Program-made: the position numbers and the translations under genes | In this document: one piece after another, positions 43,445-53,764 of the stretch | How the letters are laid out: each line of letters opens with the position of its first letter | How positions within the stretch are numbered: position 1 is the stretch's first letter | The notes under the pieces: generated by a model | Database searches by the model: none | What the model saw: the letters and a program-made list of their open reading frames with translations, nothing else | What the model was told of the DNA's origin: nothing | Source: Clusia tigrina | Taxonomy: Eukaryota > Arthropoda > Insecta > Diptera > Clusiidae | NCBI GenBank assembly: GCA_920105625.2 | Contig: CAKKTE020000188.1 | Span: 3,148,822-3,212,821 of the forward strand | Length of the DNA stretch: 64,000 bases | Reading direction: 5' to 3'

Positions 43445-44484
43445 TTACAAATAAAAATCCAATAATTGTTAAAACTTGTTATTAACTTATCCCAATATTT
43501 TATTCCATCTTACTTATTGATAAATACAAATTTATTTAAAAAAAAACATTCCACCGTAAATTCTATGTATATACATATTCTGCTATACTTGTTTTCCATC
43601 ACAAAGTTCCGCTGTCTACCGGCGTCCATTACTCCTTGATTTCCTCTCACCATCCTTAATACTCCCAAAAATCCATAAAAAAGGCCATATGTTTGTAAAA
43701 ACCGAAATTTAATTTACCGGCAAAAGTGTCTTGATTCATTCCCGGAAATTTGAATCCATATTTAAAAATAAACCCGTAACGTATGCGCCACATAATAATA
43801 GCATTTAAATGTTTTCTTCAACATTGCTACGCAAATCGTAGTTTCCGAACTACAAAAAACTTTAATGCAACAACACGTGTTGTCTGCACCTCTTCACCTA
43901 ATACCCTAAACTCAAAATGCCAAATATTTAAATCAATCTTTATTTTGATTTTAAAACAATATAAATTGAATCATATAAATGTCCCTACCGACAAACAAAC
44001 ACAAATCCCCTTTCATATCCGTACGAACCCTATACCGTGGCACGTTCTTTCCGAACCAAACCAACCGGTATACACAAGTTCGCAATTCAATAACGCAAAA
44101 TCCGTGAATAAACAGACACGTCCCACATTCCCCGAGAATGCTGAAACAAAATGTATTAAAAAGTATGAGCCTAATCTCAGTGGAACAACCCTATACAACC
44201 TGACCGTAAGTAAAAATTTTCCTTTCGAATCGACCTATTATCACCTAACCGCAGCGGCTAATCAGCCCCAATGCTGCTTCTTCTGCATGACCGGCGCAAA
44301 AGCGCCCACACGGTCACCGAAGAATCGTCGACAAAATTCACTTAGATACTAGAATGTCCTACCATAGACATACTCACCATTTTCGTTCCCTCCATCGCCC
44401 TCCTTTGGGATGGTTATCCTTATGGTTTCCTATTGGTGGACTCCCGCGTAGGAGTGCTCTTTTCCTGGCACTCGACGTTGGATC
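43445..44484 (-). other. Long 5' leader of gypsy element 2
   Basis: About 1 kb between the primer site and the gag start, with no long open frame on the element strand. The opposite strand is open for 189 codons (43783-44352). Packaging and leader signals would be expected here; none can be pinpointed. Confidence 0.6.
43783..44352 (+). CDS. Antisense 189-codon ORF in the gypsy 2 leader
   Basis: Open from ATG 43783 to a stop at 44350, on the strand opposite gag/pol. The predicted protein is basic, rich in Asn, Thr and Lys, has Cys pairs (QPQCCFFCM) near its end, and matches no family I know. An ORF of this length could arise by chance in a young element's leader. Listed because it is the longest frame in the leader; coding status is doubtful. 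Confidence 0.25.
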   Translation: MRHIIIAFKCFLQHCYANRSFRTTKNFNATTRVVCTSSPNTLNSKCQIFKSIFILILKQYKLNHINVPTDKQTQIPFHIRTNPIPWHVLSEPNQPVYTSSQFNNAKSVNKQTRPTFPENAETKCIKKYEPNLSGTTLYNLTVSKNFPFESTYYHLTAAANQPQCCFFCMTGAKAPTRSPKNRRQNSLRY

Positions 44485-44499
44485 CTACCGGCTGCGCCA
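44482..44499 (-). other. Primer-binding site of gypsy 2 (tRNA-Ser)
   Basis: The + strand reads ATCCTACCGGCTGCGCCA, ending in CCA three bases from the 5' LTR. This closely matches the 3' end of fly tRNA-Ser, the primer known for the 17.6 and 297 families. The match to a specific isoacceptor is from memory. Confidence 0.8.
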
Positions 44500-44502
44500 A
44501 AA

Positions 44503-44970
44503 TGTTGGGGTCCGTATCTGCTTGTCGGCGAGAGACGTCCTCTGGAATGTCCTGTCGCGGGAACCTGTAAAACCTACACCACTTTATTAAATGAGCACTG
44601 CACTATTTCAAGTTTAAAACAACAAGAGCTTTATTCTTAAAATGCTAGTTCATATATACTATTTACAAATACACATTACAGTCTACGTCTTCACTTTTCT
44701 GGTGTTCCAGTTACGCAATTGTTATTTGGTGTCAGTTGCTCAAGCCCGCTGACCTACTGCAAGTAAAAGTGTCGTCGGTGCATTCTAAATGCCCCTCGTC
44801 AGCTTGACTGCGGAACTGTGACACCCTAAAAGTTTACATCATAATTAATGAATAATTACTGTTCATTTTCAATATTTGCACCCTAAAAATATGTGCGTTC
44901 TTAATGAATTTAATAGGAGCCGGTGCTGTGAGTCAACTACGCGTAAGTAGCTTGATTCTAACTCACAACA
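44503..44970 (-). repeat. 5' LTR of gypsy element 2
   Basis: 468 bp, tgttggggtccg to aactcacaaca, followed by the duplicated target atac. Confidence 0.93.
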
Positions 44971-45960
44971 ATACCAACATTTGGGGAAACCTAATGAGGA
45001 AATAACATCCTACAGATTTTAGTTTGCTGCCCATTGTCCCGAAGGTGCTAGAAAAACTCCTTGATGAAAAACACCTAATACCTACCCATTAGTTTGGGTT
45101 TAGAACAGCTCGCGACCACGGAACAGGTACATCGAGTATACAAAGCTATTAGAGAAGCTTTTGAAAGCAAAATGTATTGTACTGCCGCATTTCTGGACAT
45201 CACCCAGGCGTTTGATAAAGTCTGGGACCCTGGATTACTTTATAAACTGAAACAAGTATTGCATTCCAACTAACCTGAAATCTTATCTTGAAAATAGACA
45301 TTTCGTGATCAAATTCAACAATGAAATCACAGAATTATATCCAATCAAATCCGGCGTGCCACAAGGAAGCGCCCTGTCCTGTGTCGTGGGTCCTGTGCTC
45401 TACACACTATTTACAGCTGATGTGCCAACAACAGCAAATACGACAACTGCTACCTTTGGTGACGATACAGTGATTATGGTAACGCACTCCAACCATCTGA
45501 CAGCATCGGCTGATCTGCCAATAAGCCTCTACAACATAGACGCATTCCTACAAAAGTGGAGAATGAAAGCAAATGCGACCCAAGGTAGTTTCACTCTCAG
45601 AAAGAACACGTATCCACCGGTATTTTTTAAACAATGAGGAACTACCATAGTCAATAGATACTAAGTACCTAGGTTTTAATTTAGATCGTCGAATGACCTG
45701 GTAGAAACATATCTTTGTTAAAAGAAAACCATGGAACCTAAAACTAAACTCGTTGAGCTGGCGCATGGGTCGCAACTCCCAGCTCTCAATTGAAAATAAA
45801 GTTCTAGTTTACAAAGTCATACTGAAGCCTATATGGGACCTACGGCATCCAGTTATGGGGATCAGCGTCAAAATTGAATATTGCGGTTCTACAAAGATTG
45901 GTACTCCAGTTTCTACTGGCTTCGAAAGATTTGTTGTAATTATAATAGTAACATAATATA
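44971..45960 (+). pseudogene. Jockey copy 2 reverse transcriptase, catalytic part
   Basis: Resumes after the gypsy insertion. In broken frames: LLPIVPKVLEKLLDEK (about 45025), FGFRTARDHGT (about 45090), FLDITQAFDKVW (about 45190, first catalytic Asp), SGVPQGSALSCVVGPVLYTL (about 45350) and TATFGDDTVIMVTHSN (about 45455), where the usual Y-A-D-D reads F-G-D-D. The thumb region SQLSIENKVLVYKVILKPIW is at about 45775. The similarity fades near 45950 with no A tail, so the 3' end is missing. Confidence 0.75.
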
Positions 45961-46061
45961 TAAATAAAACAGGTTTCCTTCTAGAGTATGTTGGCCGTTC
46001 ACACTAAGCGAACAGAAATCGAAAACAGCATCACACTTCACATTATCAAATTATTCTTTAA

Positions 46062-48122
46062 CCCCCCGTCAATCACATATTCTGAAACCTTCGAACAAAC
46101 ACATATGCCTGGCCAGACCCTTATACGTTTTCATGCATTTCTATGGCAAAAAGGGTACCGTAACTTTGAATTTCTAAGTATGCTTTTGACTTTTGTTTTT
46201 GGTTTGTTGATATATGTAGCTAAAAAAATGTAAAAATTTTTTTTTTCATTTTGTGGAATGCATGAAAAACAGGTATAATCAACTTTAGAATGTTGTTGGC
46301 ACACAGGATTAGTGCATTTGATGCAGTAAACACCTGTCTTCCTACGCAGCTTTTCGTCTTGCGTGGCACAAATTCTGCAATCTTTTCTGGAATTCAGTGT
46401 ACTAGGACCGTTTGCTGTCTTTTTTCACTTTTTTGGGAAGACACCTTTTGTTGGATCTAATGGTGCCAAAGTATGCTAGTTCAATCGACGAAAGACGTTT
46501 AGCTGCGTCTAACGTTGTAAAGAAGTTATCAGCAATAATAGTTCTGCCGCTGTTGGTGTATCGATTAGCCAAAGTCATGAGCACATTTTCGCCTTGGTGT
46601 GTCTCTCGTTGTTCTCCCTCTTTACCAGTGTACAGTTTTCCTTGCAACGGATATTTGGTTTTCGCATCGCATGCCCACCATACTTTTATGCCATACTTTG
46701 CGGGCTTTGATGGGATGTATTGCGTGAACTTTGTGCGCCCACGGTATGGAAATAGCTGCTCTTCGATGGTTACACTTTCGTATGGTTCAAAATAAGGCGC
46801 AAGATTGTTATTCAAGAAGTTCCATATGTCGCGAATGGGAGCAGCTTGGTCGGTTTGTTGACGAAATGCGCGCGTACGACTATCGTCAAATCGAATACAG
46901 CGCATCAAAGTAACAAATCGTGTATATGACATGGCTGCACGGAATATTGGAAGTGCATCAGTTTGCCACATCAATCTTGAGAGCTGCATAGTATTATGAC
47001 TGACACCAAAAGCCAATAGTATCCCAATAAAAGCGTCAAGCTCAACACTTGTCATATCAACCCATACTCGTGGTGTGCAGTTTGCATGTTCTGCGTTCCA
47101 TTTGCGTGTAACTTTGTTTCCATATACATTTGTTTGTGTTACGATGATGAACGTAATATTCGGTGAAAAGAAAAGCTTGAACACCTCAAGCGGAGTGGTC
47201 AGCTTTGTTTTTGGTCCACCTCTGAAACGCATGATGTTGTGCTGGCGGAATCTCACTGTAGCGGGTTCAGCTGTACTCCACTTGGTACCATCTTTTCCAA
47301 GCAAAAAACCGTATGCAGCTTGAGTTGGTGCATTCTTATTTTCTTCTTCGGATTCTTCATCGCTGTCGAGTATTTCATTTGCTTCAATTTCCAATTCACA
47401 TTCAATGTCCGAGGCGTCATCTTCGGGCACAAAATCTGTGTTTTCACCTCTTTGGTTTTCACATAAATCTAGTTCTTCGTCTGCTTCTGTGTGAAGTGCG
47501 AAATCACACTGTAACGCTGATGATAGTTGTTGTTTGAAATTATCAGTAAGGCTGCCTGTGCGCAAGCGCGTATTGTACACAAATTCTAAATGCTCTGCCA
47601 TAATAATAGTAATAATTCACTTTAGTTTCCGCCCAAAAAATTTATATTTCCGACTGTCGATGTTGTTTGTTCAGCATTCAATAATAAACTAACTGAACTC
47701 AAAACCAAAGTCACAAACGAAAGAAAGAAATAAGACAAAAATGAACACAAAAACTACCTGGAAGCAAATATCTGCATTGAATTCACATAAAAACAACCCA
47801 AAATATAAAAAAATACCTGGAAACAACAATCTGCATTGTATTTGCAGAAAAAAAACCCAAAATGTGCATAATAATAATTTATGTCATACAAATTGTATAG
47901 GGCTCTGGCCAGGCATATGTGTTTGTTCGAGGGGGGACTTTTTCTTTTGCAGTTTTCGTCGTGTTGGAACGATATTTTTGAAATTTTTTTTTTAAAAATA
48001 GAAATCCAACAAAGTTTTAGGCGGCTACCGGGAAATACAGGTATCTACCTAAACTAGAAGTATGTTTAATTAACGCTCAAAAATGAAATATGCCTGGCCA
48101 GAACCATGTGTTTGTCCAAGGG
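46062..48122 (-). mobile_element. piggyBac-like DNA transposon, inactive
   Basis: TTAA lies at both proposed ends (46058-46061 and 48123-48126). Next to it the left end begins ccccccg and the right end, read inward, cccttgg. A shared subterminal block (acaaacacat...ctggccag) occurs inverted near 46105-46130 and at 48095-48120, with a third copy at about 47890-47935. Between them lies a piggyBac-family transposase on the - strand. TTAA targets are the hallmark of this family. The exact ends are somewhat uncertain because of the third subterminal copy. Confidence 0.7.
46245..47601 (-). pseudogene. piggyBac-like transposase, internally deleted
   Basis: The ATG at 47601 opens 399 codons: an acidic N-terminus, then the transposase core (YGFLLGKDGTKWSTAEPATV, MTSVELDAFIGILLAFGV, YTRFVTLMRCIRFDD). 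The first catalytic position reads VTIEEQLFPYRGR; active relatives have Asp where the second Glu stands. The second Asp is present (TIIADNFFTTLDAAKRL). The frame then ends after KKVKKDSKRS (46402). Downstream, 46402-46245 encodes the C-terminal Cys-rich domain (CRICATQDEKLRRKTGVYC, then CTNPVCQQHSKVDYTCFSC), so the region with the third Asp has been deleted. The enzyme would cut and paste at TTAA; this copy cannot. Confidence 0.82.
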
Positions 48123-48126
48123 TTAA

Positions 48127-49750
48127 TTTCAAATTCATACGTAAATTTGAAAAAAAAAGTCTTCTTTACTCTTATTTCGCGTTTCGCACCCTTCAGAAGT
48201 TCCTACCTACCAGAATAATTATATATGTATAAATGTATATAAATACATACACATAAATACGTGCTTCTTTTTTCTTTGTTTTATTTTGCTTTGTTTTAAC
48301 GTGCTTATGTATGTAAGCCCGTGTGTGTGCAATTAAAAAAAATATTATGTAGTTTGCCACAGATCATGATTTATAGTATCGCCCATTTAACTCGTAACGT
48401 GAAAGAGAAAATCAAATATTTTATTCTTCTTGATGAGACTTCTTATTGCGTTGATGTTCTATGATAAGAGCGCCCAACTGTCACACGCTATCAAAACACT
48501 AAAATATTTCGTTTGTAGCAATATATCTATGTTTTTGTTATACAAGTTGTTGTAACTATTTCTGCAGATATGGGAATGTAATATTAAGTAATATTCTGTA
48601 ACAAAGAAAATCTTTATTAAGAATAAATAGCAAAGTTTATCGATCTTAGGTTAAATTCTCTGTGCCAACTCCATTCGCCGCCATACGTGTTTTCCCGTGT
48701 TCTGACATTTACGGCGATCCCAGGTCTCGTCAAACCATATACGAGTATAATAGGTAATAAACAATTTAACAACAATACATTATTTATTTATTTATTTACA
48801 AGAGAAAGATAATAATATAATAACAAACAAGTGGTTCAATTTATTTATCTTATTATAAATTTACAATAATTATAATTTTTTTTCTTGGTATAACCATATT
48901 TAAAATGTAATACTCAACTAGAGGTATATGCATATCAAGTTAGATGTATGGGCGAGTGGAATCTATGTCCATGAATATGTTCCTCCTTTCTATACTTCAG
49001 AGCATCTCTTTGAAAACAGTGTGCTGTACACGGAATTTACAGTTCCACCATGTTCCGAAGATATTGTAAGTTACTCCTAGTAGAAGTTGCATCGTATGTG
49101 AAGTAGCCTCGTATATGTAGTAGGCACCATGCACCATGCAGATGCATAAGAGTTTTGGTGTTGTTCAGTTGTATCAGTTGTTTTGATTTTTTTATAAAAC
49201 GTTTTTGATACGAAATTGTAGAACCCTTCATCTTGTGTATGTGTTTAAAAGAGTCTTGAGAAGATTAACCAAATTGTTTGAGCTAATATTGCGAACAGCA
49301 ATATTTTAATGCATTGATGCATCCAATACAACCTGGAATTTAATAAATAAATACTTTAGTTTTAGTTTTAACTTTAACTACAGTATCTGCATGACAAAAA
49401 AGTCATCACTATGACTTTTATTTACGAAGAGGACACCCCTCCTTAAGGTGTCGATGATTATACAACCATTATATTCTAATTGAATTACGGAAAATGTCAA
49501 CACATTCAGCCTTCTGCTATTTGTTGATATTTTTGCAGCCTGTAAAGTTGAAGCTAAATTGGTTCAGAGCTATGCGGACAATTCTATAATAAGTACCCGT
49601 GCTTAGCGACTGACAGCCAGAAAAAACAGAGAAGAGACAATTAATCGTCAAATTTTCTGACTTAAAAAAAGTCTATGTTTATCATTAGTTGTTTATATGG
49701 ATAGGTTTGTTTATCATTGGTTCTGAAGAAAATCAGCCACACTGCTACAG
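48127..49750. other. AT-rich spacer, no gene seen
   Basis: Simple repeats (for example atttatttatttattt near 48783) and short chance frames only. No element could be identified. Confidence 0.5.
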
Positions 49751-49774
49751 TTTTGCACATGTTTGTGCAAAAAA

Positions 49775-49910
49775 AGCCTGCAGATTAAACGAAGAATCAC
49801 GCTTGCTAATGGGATTTACTATGGGCTCAGTAAGCAAATGTGTAGTGGAGCCCTCTCTGGCCCGACAAAACTGACACTCTACAAGACGCTCATCCTACGG
49901 CGTCTGGCGA
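49775..49910 (+). pseudogene. RTE-type LINE fragment
   Basis: Encodes KRRITLANGIYYGLSKQMCS and then LTLYKTLILRRLA, matching the RTE ORF at 56590-56710 in this window (KRRITLANRCYFGLSRQLRS). Only about 45 residues remain. It belongs to the same family as, or one close to, the full-length-tail copy at 54577-57707. Confidence 0.7.
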
Positions 49911-49955
49911 GAGCTGTTAACTACGGCCGTAACCCGATAACGGGTGTTTGCAACC

Positions 49956-50085
49956 ATGGAGAATGATCAATATCGATCAGTGATTAGATTTCTTTTTTTG
50001 GATGTGAAGACGTGTGAGGAATTCAAAGTGAAGTTGCATGCCGTTTATAAGGACCATGCAGCTTCGGTGACTACTATCAGATATA
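49956..50085 (+). pseudogene. mariner-type transposase N-terminal fragment
   Basis: The ATG at 49956 starts MENDQYRSVIRFLFLDVKTC and continues through VYKDHAASVTTIRY, the DNA-binding helix-turn-helix opening typical of mariner transposases. Similarity stops after about 43 residues; no D-D-D catalytic domain follows. It abuts the RTE fragment. The family is known from this N-terminal motif; the rest is lost. Confidence 0.7.
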
Positions 50086-50671
50086 GGTCTGTTCGCGTAC
50101 AAAAAGATTGTATAATTTTGTATAATCATTTTTATCTGTAAGGCATTCGCGTACACCAAAAAAGTTGTTACGAGAGAGTAAAGTAACAGGTCGCTGTGAG
50201 AGAACTTACAAGTGTATACTGTAATTGTAAGAATTTGCAATCAAGTAAACATATTGTTACGAAATCGACACGCCATCTGATTGATGGTTTTAGGGTGAGC
50301 TTCGTTTCCAACCCCTACAAATGCACACACGAGAAGGCATGCGAAGCTGCGTTCGGAGGCTGGTTGAGGTTCTCGTGTGCAAGAGGTATATAAGCGACTC
50401 CACAAATGACAATAGATCAATGAACAAGTGAAAGTGGCCAAATGAACATCGTTCCAGCCAAAAAAACGTGTGTTCATGATACGAATCACGAACATTTCTT
50501 GCTGCCTGGGCAACCACAATTAATAGAATCGCATAATGGGACCATCGATGGTATTTCTATAAAATGTTGAATACATCCATGTTTTCATTTCATATTCATC
50601 TTCTCTTATCCGGCAAGAAATCGATTATGTAAGTGTGGACACAGCCAGATCAAGAAACAGAATAATTATAC
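50086..50671. other. Spacer with promoter-like TATA box
   Basis: No open frame of note. TATATAAG at 50387-50394 is a good TATA box, preceded by a moderately GC-rich stretch, and could be part of an LTR beginning tgttacgaaatcg at 50255; no partner copy is visible. The right end is the target duplication tatac (50667-50671) of BEL/Pao 2. Confidence 0.35.
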
Positions 50672-51023
50672 TGTTGTGCTCAGAATGAATAATTTATTTT
50701 TTAAGATTTTTAACATATATAACGTATTTTAAATATTAACTATTTGTTGCCGATCCGCACTTGTCGCAACTCCAGAACAGACTGAATACGGCGCAAAGAG
50801 AGCAGCTGCCGCTGCTTCGTAGCCCCGCGCCAAAATATACCAACAGTTAAAGATGGCTTCCGCACAAATACGATATGCACCTGCCTCGACTGTTCTCTCG
50901 CTCTCCACCGCACAACACGTGCGTTCGCACCGTACCGAACGATGGAACGCAGAGATAGGCCGACAACATGGCGCCCCAGGTACCAGGCGGAAGCCACCTG
51001 AACGTTAGGATTCGGAGTGAACA
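50672..51023 (-). repeat. 3' LTR of BEL/Pao element 2
   Basis: 352 bp, from tgttgtgctcag to cggagtgaaca on the + strand. The other LTR has two substitutions near its right end (gaaacc for gaagcc, ctttagg for cgttagg). Confidence 0.93.
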
Positions 51024-51037
51024 TGCCGCCCCCCTTG
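51024..51037 (-). other. Polypurine tract of BEL/Pao 2
   Basis: On the element strand aaggggggcggca directly precedes the 3' LTR. Confidence 0.7.
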
Positions 51038-51603
51038 CATTCTTGCAAGAGAAGAACATATCCACGCCGGATCCCGTTCATACCCTTCATCAATGGAGGG
51101 TGGTTTGGTGCCCGAGGGGGCAGCTTCAGGAAGCATGCGCACCCCTCAATTCGGTGGCCCATCTGCTAACACATAGTGCAGATGATCTGCGGAGTAGGGC
51201 GTAGCTGTACCGGTCTCTTCGTAATACCTAGAAAGGGCGGAACAGCGCGGGATGGTTCCCGCCTGGACTCCTCCTGACCTTGGTTTGGCGTTTCCGGAAC
51301 CACGCAGCCAGGTGGCGCGCCGGTGGCAGAGAGGTGAAGCTCGATGGGAGGTCGAATTTAGTTGCCCTGGCCCGACGAGGTGCTGTTGGGTCCGGTGGCA
51401 CCGCCATGGAGAGTGGAGGTGGTAGCACGGCCACACTCGAACAACTGGCAGACAAAAAGCAGCACCCGTCAGAAATCGAGTAGCGGGTCTTGTGCACCGA
51501 GTGGGCCTAGATCTGAGAAAATATCAAAAATTTAATTAGTACAAGAAGGGAATAGATCTAAAAGAAAACATAAAAACCATAAATTGAAAAAGTACAAGGT
51601 ACG
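51038..51603 (-). other. BEL/Pao 2 sequence between pol and the 3' LTR
   Basis: GC-rich for this window, with overlapping short frames on both strands (for example 51146-51436, - strand). No domain is recognised. It is probably the 3' untranslated part of the element. Confidence 0.5.
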
Positions 51604-52182
51604 TTATACCCCTCCGGTGGTAGGAGGCGGCTCTTCTCCCGGTAGGATCACCACCTTCGTGATAGGTCGGGTTAGCATTCCACGTGCGGTTCGCACATCC
51701 ACAACAAGCACTTTTCCATCAGGACCAGGGTGCGTATCGGTGACCCTGCCCAGCCGCCATTCTTGAGGCGCTAGGTTGTCTTCCCGCACAACCACTAACT
51801 CACCCACCTTGACATTCACTTGAGCCGTCCGCCACTCACTCCGCCATTGACTCTCGAGAAGATATTCCTTTTTCCACCTGACGCTGAATTGATGGGCCAG
51901 CGCCTTCAGTTTTTGCCATCGGTTCAAAATTGAGAGAAAGGGTGTTGTATCTGGAGGCTCAGCTGGTGCCAACAGTGGCGCACCCACCAAGAAATGACCA
52001 GGCGTCAGCGCTTGGAGATCCGTGGGGTCCTCAGACAGAGCGCTGATAGGCCTAGAATTAAGACACGCCTCGATGCGCGCTAAGAGAGTCAGAAATTCTT
52101 CAAACGTGTACTTAAGTTGCCCTGCCATGCGCTTGAAATGGTGCTTGAAACTCTTGACCGTTGCTTCCCAAAGGCCCCCCAT
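51604..52182 (-). pseudogene. BEL/Pao 2 integrase C-terminal part
   Basis: 192 codons reached by a frameshift near 52185. It holds the segment after the catalytic Glu (GGLWEATVKSFKHHFKRMAG), a BEL-specific block (ACLNSRPISALSEDPTDLQA, LTPGHFLVGAPLL) and the C-terminal fold (VVVREDNLAPQEWRLGRVTD, DVRTARGMLTRPITKVVIL). It is the end of pol. Confidence 0.85.
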
Positions 52183-53194
52183 ATGTGGAGCATGGGGGGA
52201 TTAAAATCCCACTCGATCTGAGTATGAAAGTGACCCACCACGGTTCGGTCACGGATTTCGCGGAGCACCCGCTGGAAATCAAACCTCAACGCCTTTTCCG
52301 CGCCCACAAAGTTCCGACCATTATCCGAGTGCATTTTCAAAGGACATCCCCGGCGGGCGATAAACCGAGACAATGCCGCAAGGAAGGCAGGAGTACTCAA
52401 ATCGGTAGTCGCCTCAAGGTGAACTGCTCTCGTAGCGAAGCATACAAAGATGAAGACGTACCCCTTCGTAACGTGGCATGCCCGCCCCTTATGGTGCTTG
52501 ATATCAAACGGCCCCGCGAAATCAACTCCAGTATGGGTAAAAGGACGTGAACACGTGGTACGTTCAACCGGAAGAGCTGCCATGAGCTGCTGTTGTTGAC
52601 GCTTCTTCCACATGTCTTACATTGGAGAATTGTGCTTTTAATGAGCGTTTTCGCTTTTGGAATCCAATATTGGGTCCGGATTAGCCGCAGCATTAGTTGA
52701 TTCCCCCCGTGTAGGGACACCTGATGGATGAACTTCACTATTAGACGAGTCAAATGACCATAGTATGGCAGAATGATCGGGTGTCTCTCCGAAAATGGCA
52801 AATGTGTAGTGAGCGTCAACCGACCATTTACGCGCAGAGTACCATCGGAGTGCACGAACGGATTCAGAGCCAAAAGCGAACTGGAGCTGGATATCGGCTC
52901 CCGTATCACAAGTGCGCTGTATTCTTTTGGGAAATACATTTTCTGCGCGAGCACAATAAGGCAAGTGGTCGTTTCAGCGATTTCTCCCCGAGTAAGCGGG
53001 GACCCCCTGTCTGGAGTCGTGTCCCGATGTTTCACCGAACAGTGGCGCATAAAGCGGCGCACGAAACTCAACACTCGGAGGGCCCTAGAAAATGAGGAGA
53101 AGCGCAACATTGGGTCGTCCGCAGAGGACACATATACTACATGACACTTTGCAGGTCGTTGCTCTTCATCGGTTGCTAACACGTTTTCGTCCAA
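52089..53194 (-). pseudogene. BEL/Pao 2 integrase, zinc finger and catalytic core
   Basis: 53194-52600 carries the linker and zinc-binding region (HQVSLHGGNQLMLRLIRTQY, ILQCKTC). A one-base shift near 52610 leads to the core in 52613-52089: HTGVDFAGPFDI (first Asp), TRAVHLEATTDLSTPAFLAA and KMHSDNGRNFVGAEKAL (second Asp). The Glu-bearing segment lies after the next frameshift (near 52185). All three catalytic acids remain, in different frames. Confidence 0.85.
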
Positions 53195-53239
53195 CGAAGG
53201 CGGCCACCGTTTCCGCTCTTGCTGCAGCCAGGCCGGGCC

Positions 53240-53713
53240 TTACCACCAGAGCTTGTTGTGCAGTAGTGCATCAGGTGCCACACCACGGCTAGCTAAATCT
53301 GCTGGGTTATCTTCTGAGCGGACATGACGCCAGTTGTTCACACCTACTTTGCTGGTAATGGCAGTGACTCGATTCGCCACGAAGACTTTCCACACGTGGG
53401 GTGGCTTTCGCAGCCATGCCAACACAATCGTAGAGTCGGACCAACAAAACAAGTTGTCATCTGAAATATTTAATAGAGGTTTAAAAGGGAAAATCAGCTC
53501 TGCTAAAAGTGTTGCCCCACATAGTTCTAAACGTGGAAGAGAGATAGTTCTCAATGGGGCCACCCGCGATTTCGCCACTAGCAAATGGGTAGAGATGGAA
53601 TTTTCACCTTTACACCGAACGTAAAGGGCTGCAGCATATGCTAGCTGAGAAGCATCACAGAAGGCGTGGAACTCAATATCGCGATCAGGTGCAGATCGTA
53701 CCCAGCGAGGCAC
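53240..53713 (-). pseudogene. BEL/Pao 2 RNase H
   Basis: Reads FHAFCDASQLAYAAALYVRC (first Asp), LPRLELCGATLLAELI (Glu), NLFCWSDSTIVLAWLRKPPH (second Asp) and SEDNPADLASRGVAPDAL, the full RNase H signature. It is in the same frame as the polymerase before it and the integrase after it, separated only by stops at 53765-53767 and 53240-53242. Confidence 0.85.
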
Positions 53714-53764
53714 GCGTACTTGGGAGGTTGCCTGATACTGCGATAAGAAGTGTGTCCACCTTGT

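Larger units (their letters stand above)
34522..44970 (-). mobile_element. Ty3/gypsy LTR retrotransposon 2, young and nearly intact
   Basis: 10,449 bp on the - strand with two 468-bp LTRs that differ at only about three positions, flanked by the 4-bp duplication atac (34518-34521 and 44971-44974). The primer site, gag (774 codons) and pol (1,131 codons from its first listed start) are uninterrupted, and a polypurine tract precedes the 3' LTR. About 2.6 kb between pol and the 3' LTR is non-coding in this copy, so any env is absent or unrecognised. Large gag and long non-coding parts resemble big fly gypsy families, but I do not assign a clade. It is inserted in Jockey copy 2. Confidence 0.93.
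26360..45960 (+). mobile_element. Jockey-type LINE, copy 2, with two large insertions
   Basis: Pieces in order on the + strand are the ORF1 C-terminal region (26362-26690), endonuclease (26690-26967), endonuclease end and reverse transcriptase N-part (33623-34521), and reverse transcriptase catalytic and thumb parts (44971-45960). LOA-like 2 separates the second and third pieces, and gypsy 2 the third and fourth. Each insertion is flanked by its own duplication. The motifs parallel Jockey copy 1. No poly-A tail or outer duplication was found, so both ends are approximate, and an internal deletion seems to join ORF1 to mid-endonuclease. Confidence 0.75.

Noticed and set aside
50740..51162. 140-codon ORF across the BEL 2 LTR, repeated at 60444-60728
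   Set aside because: LTR sequence read in a chance frame; the repetition reflects the two LTRs.
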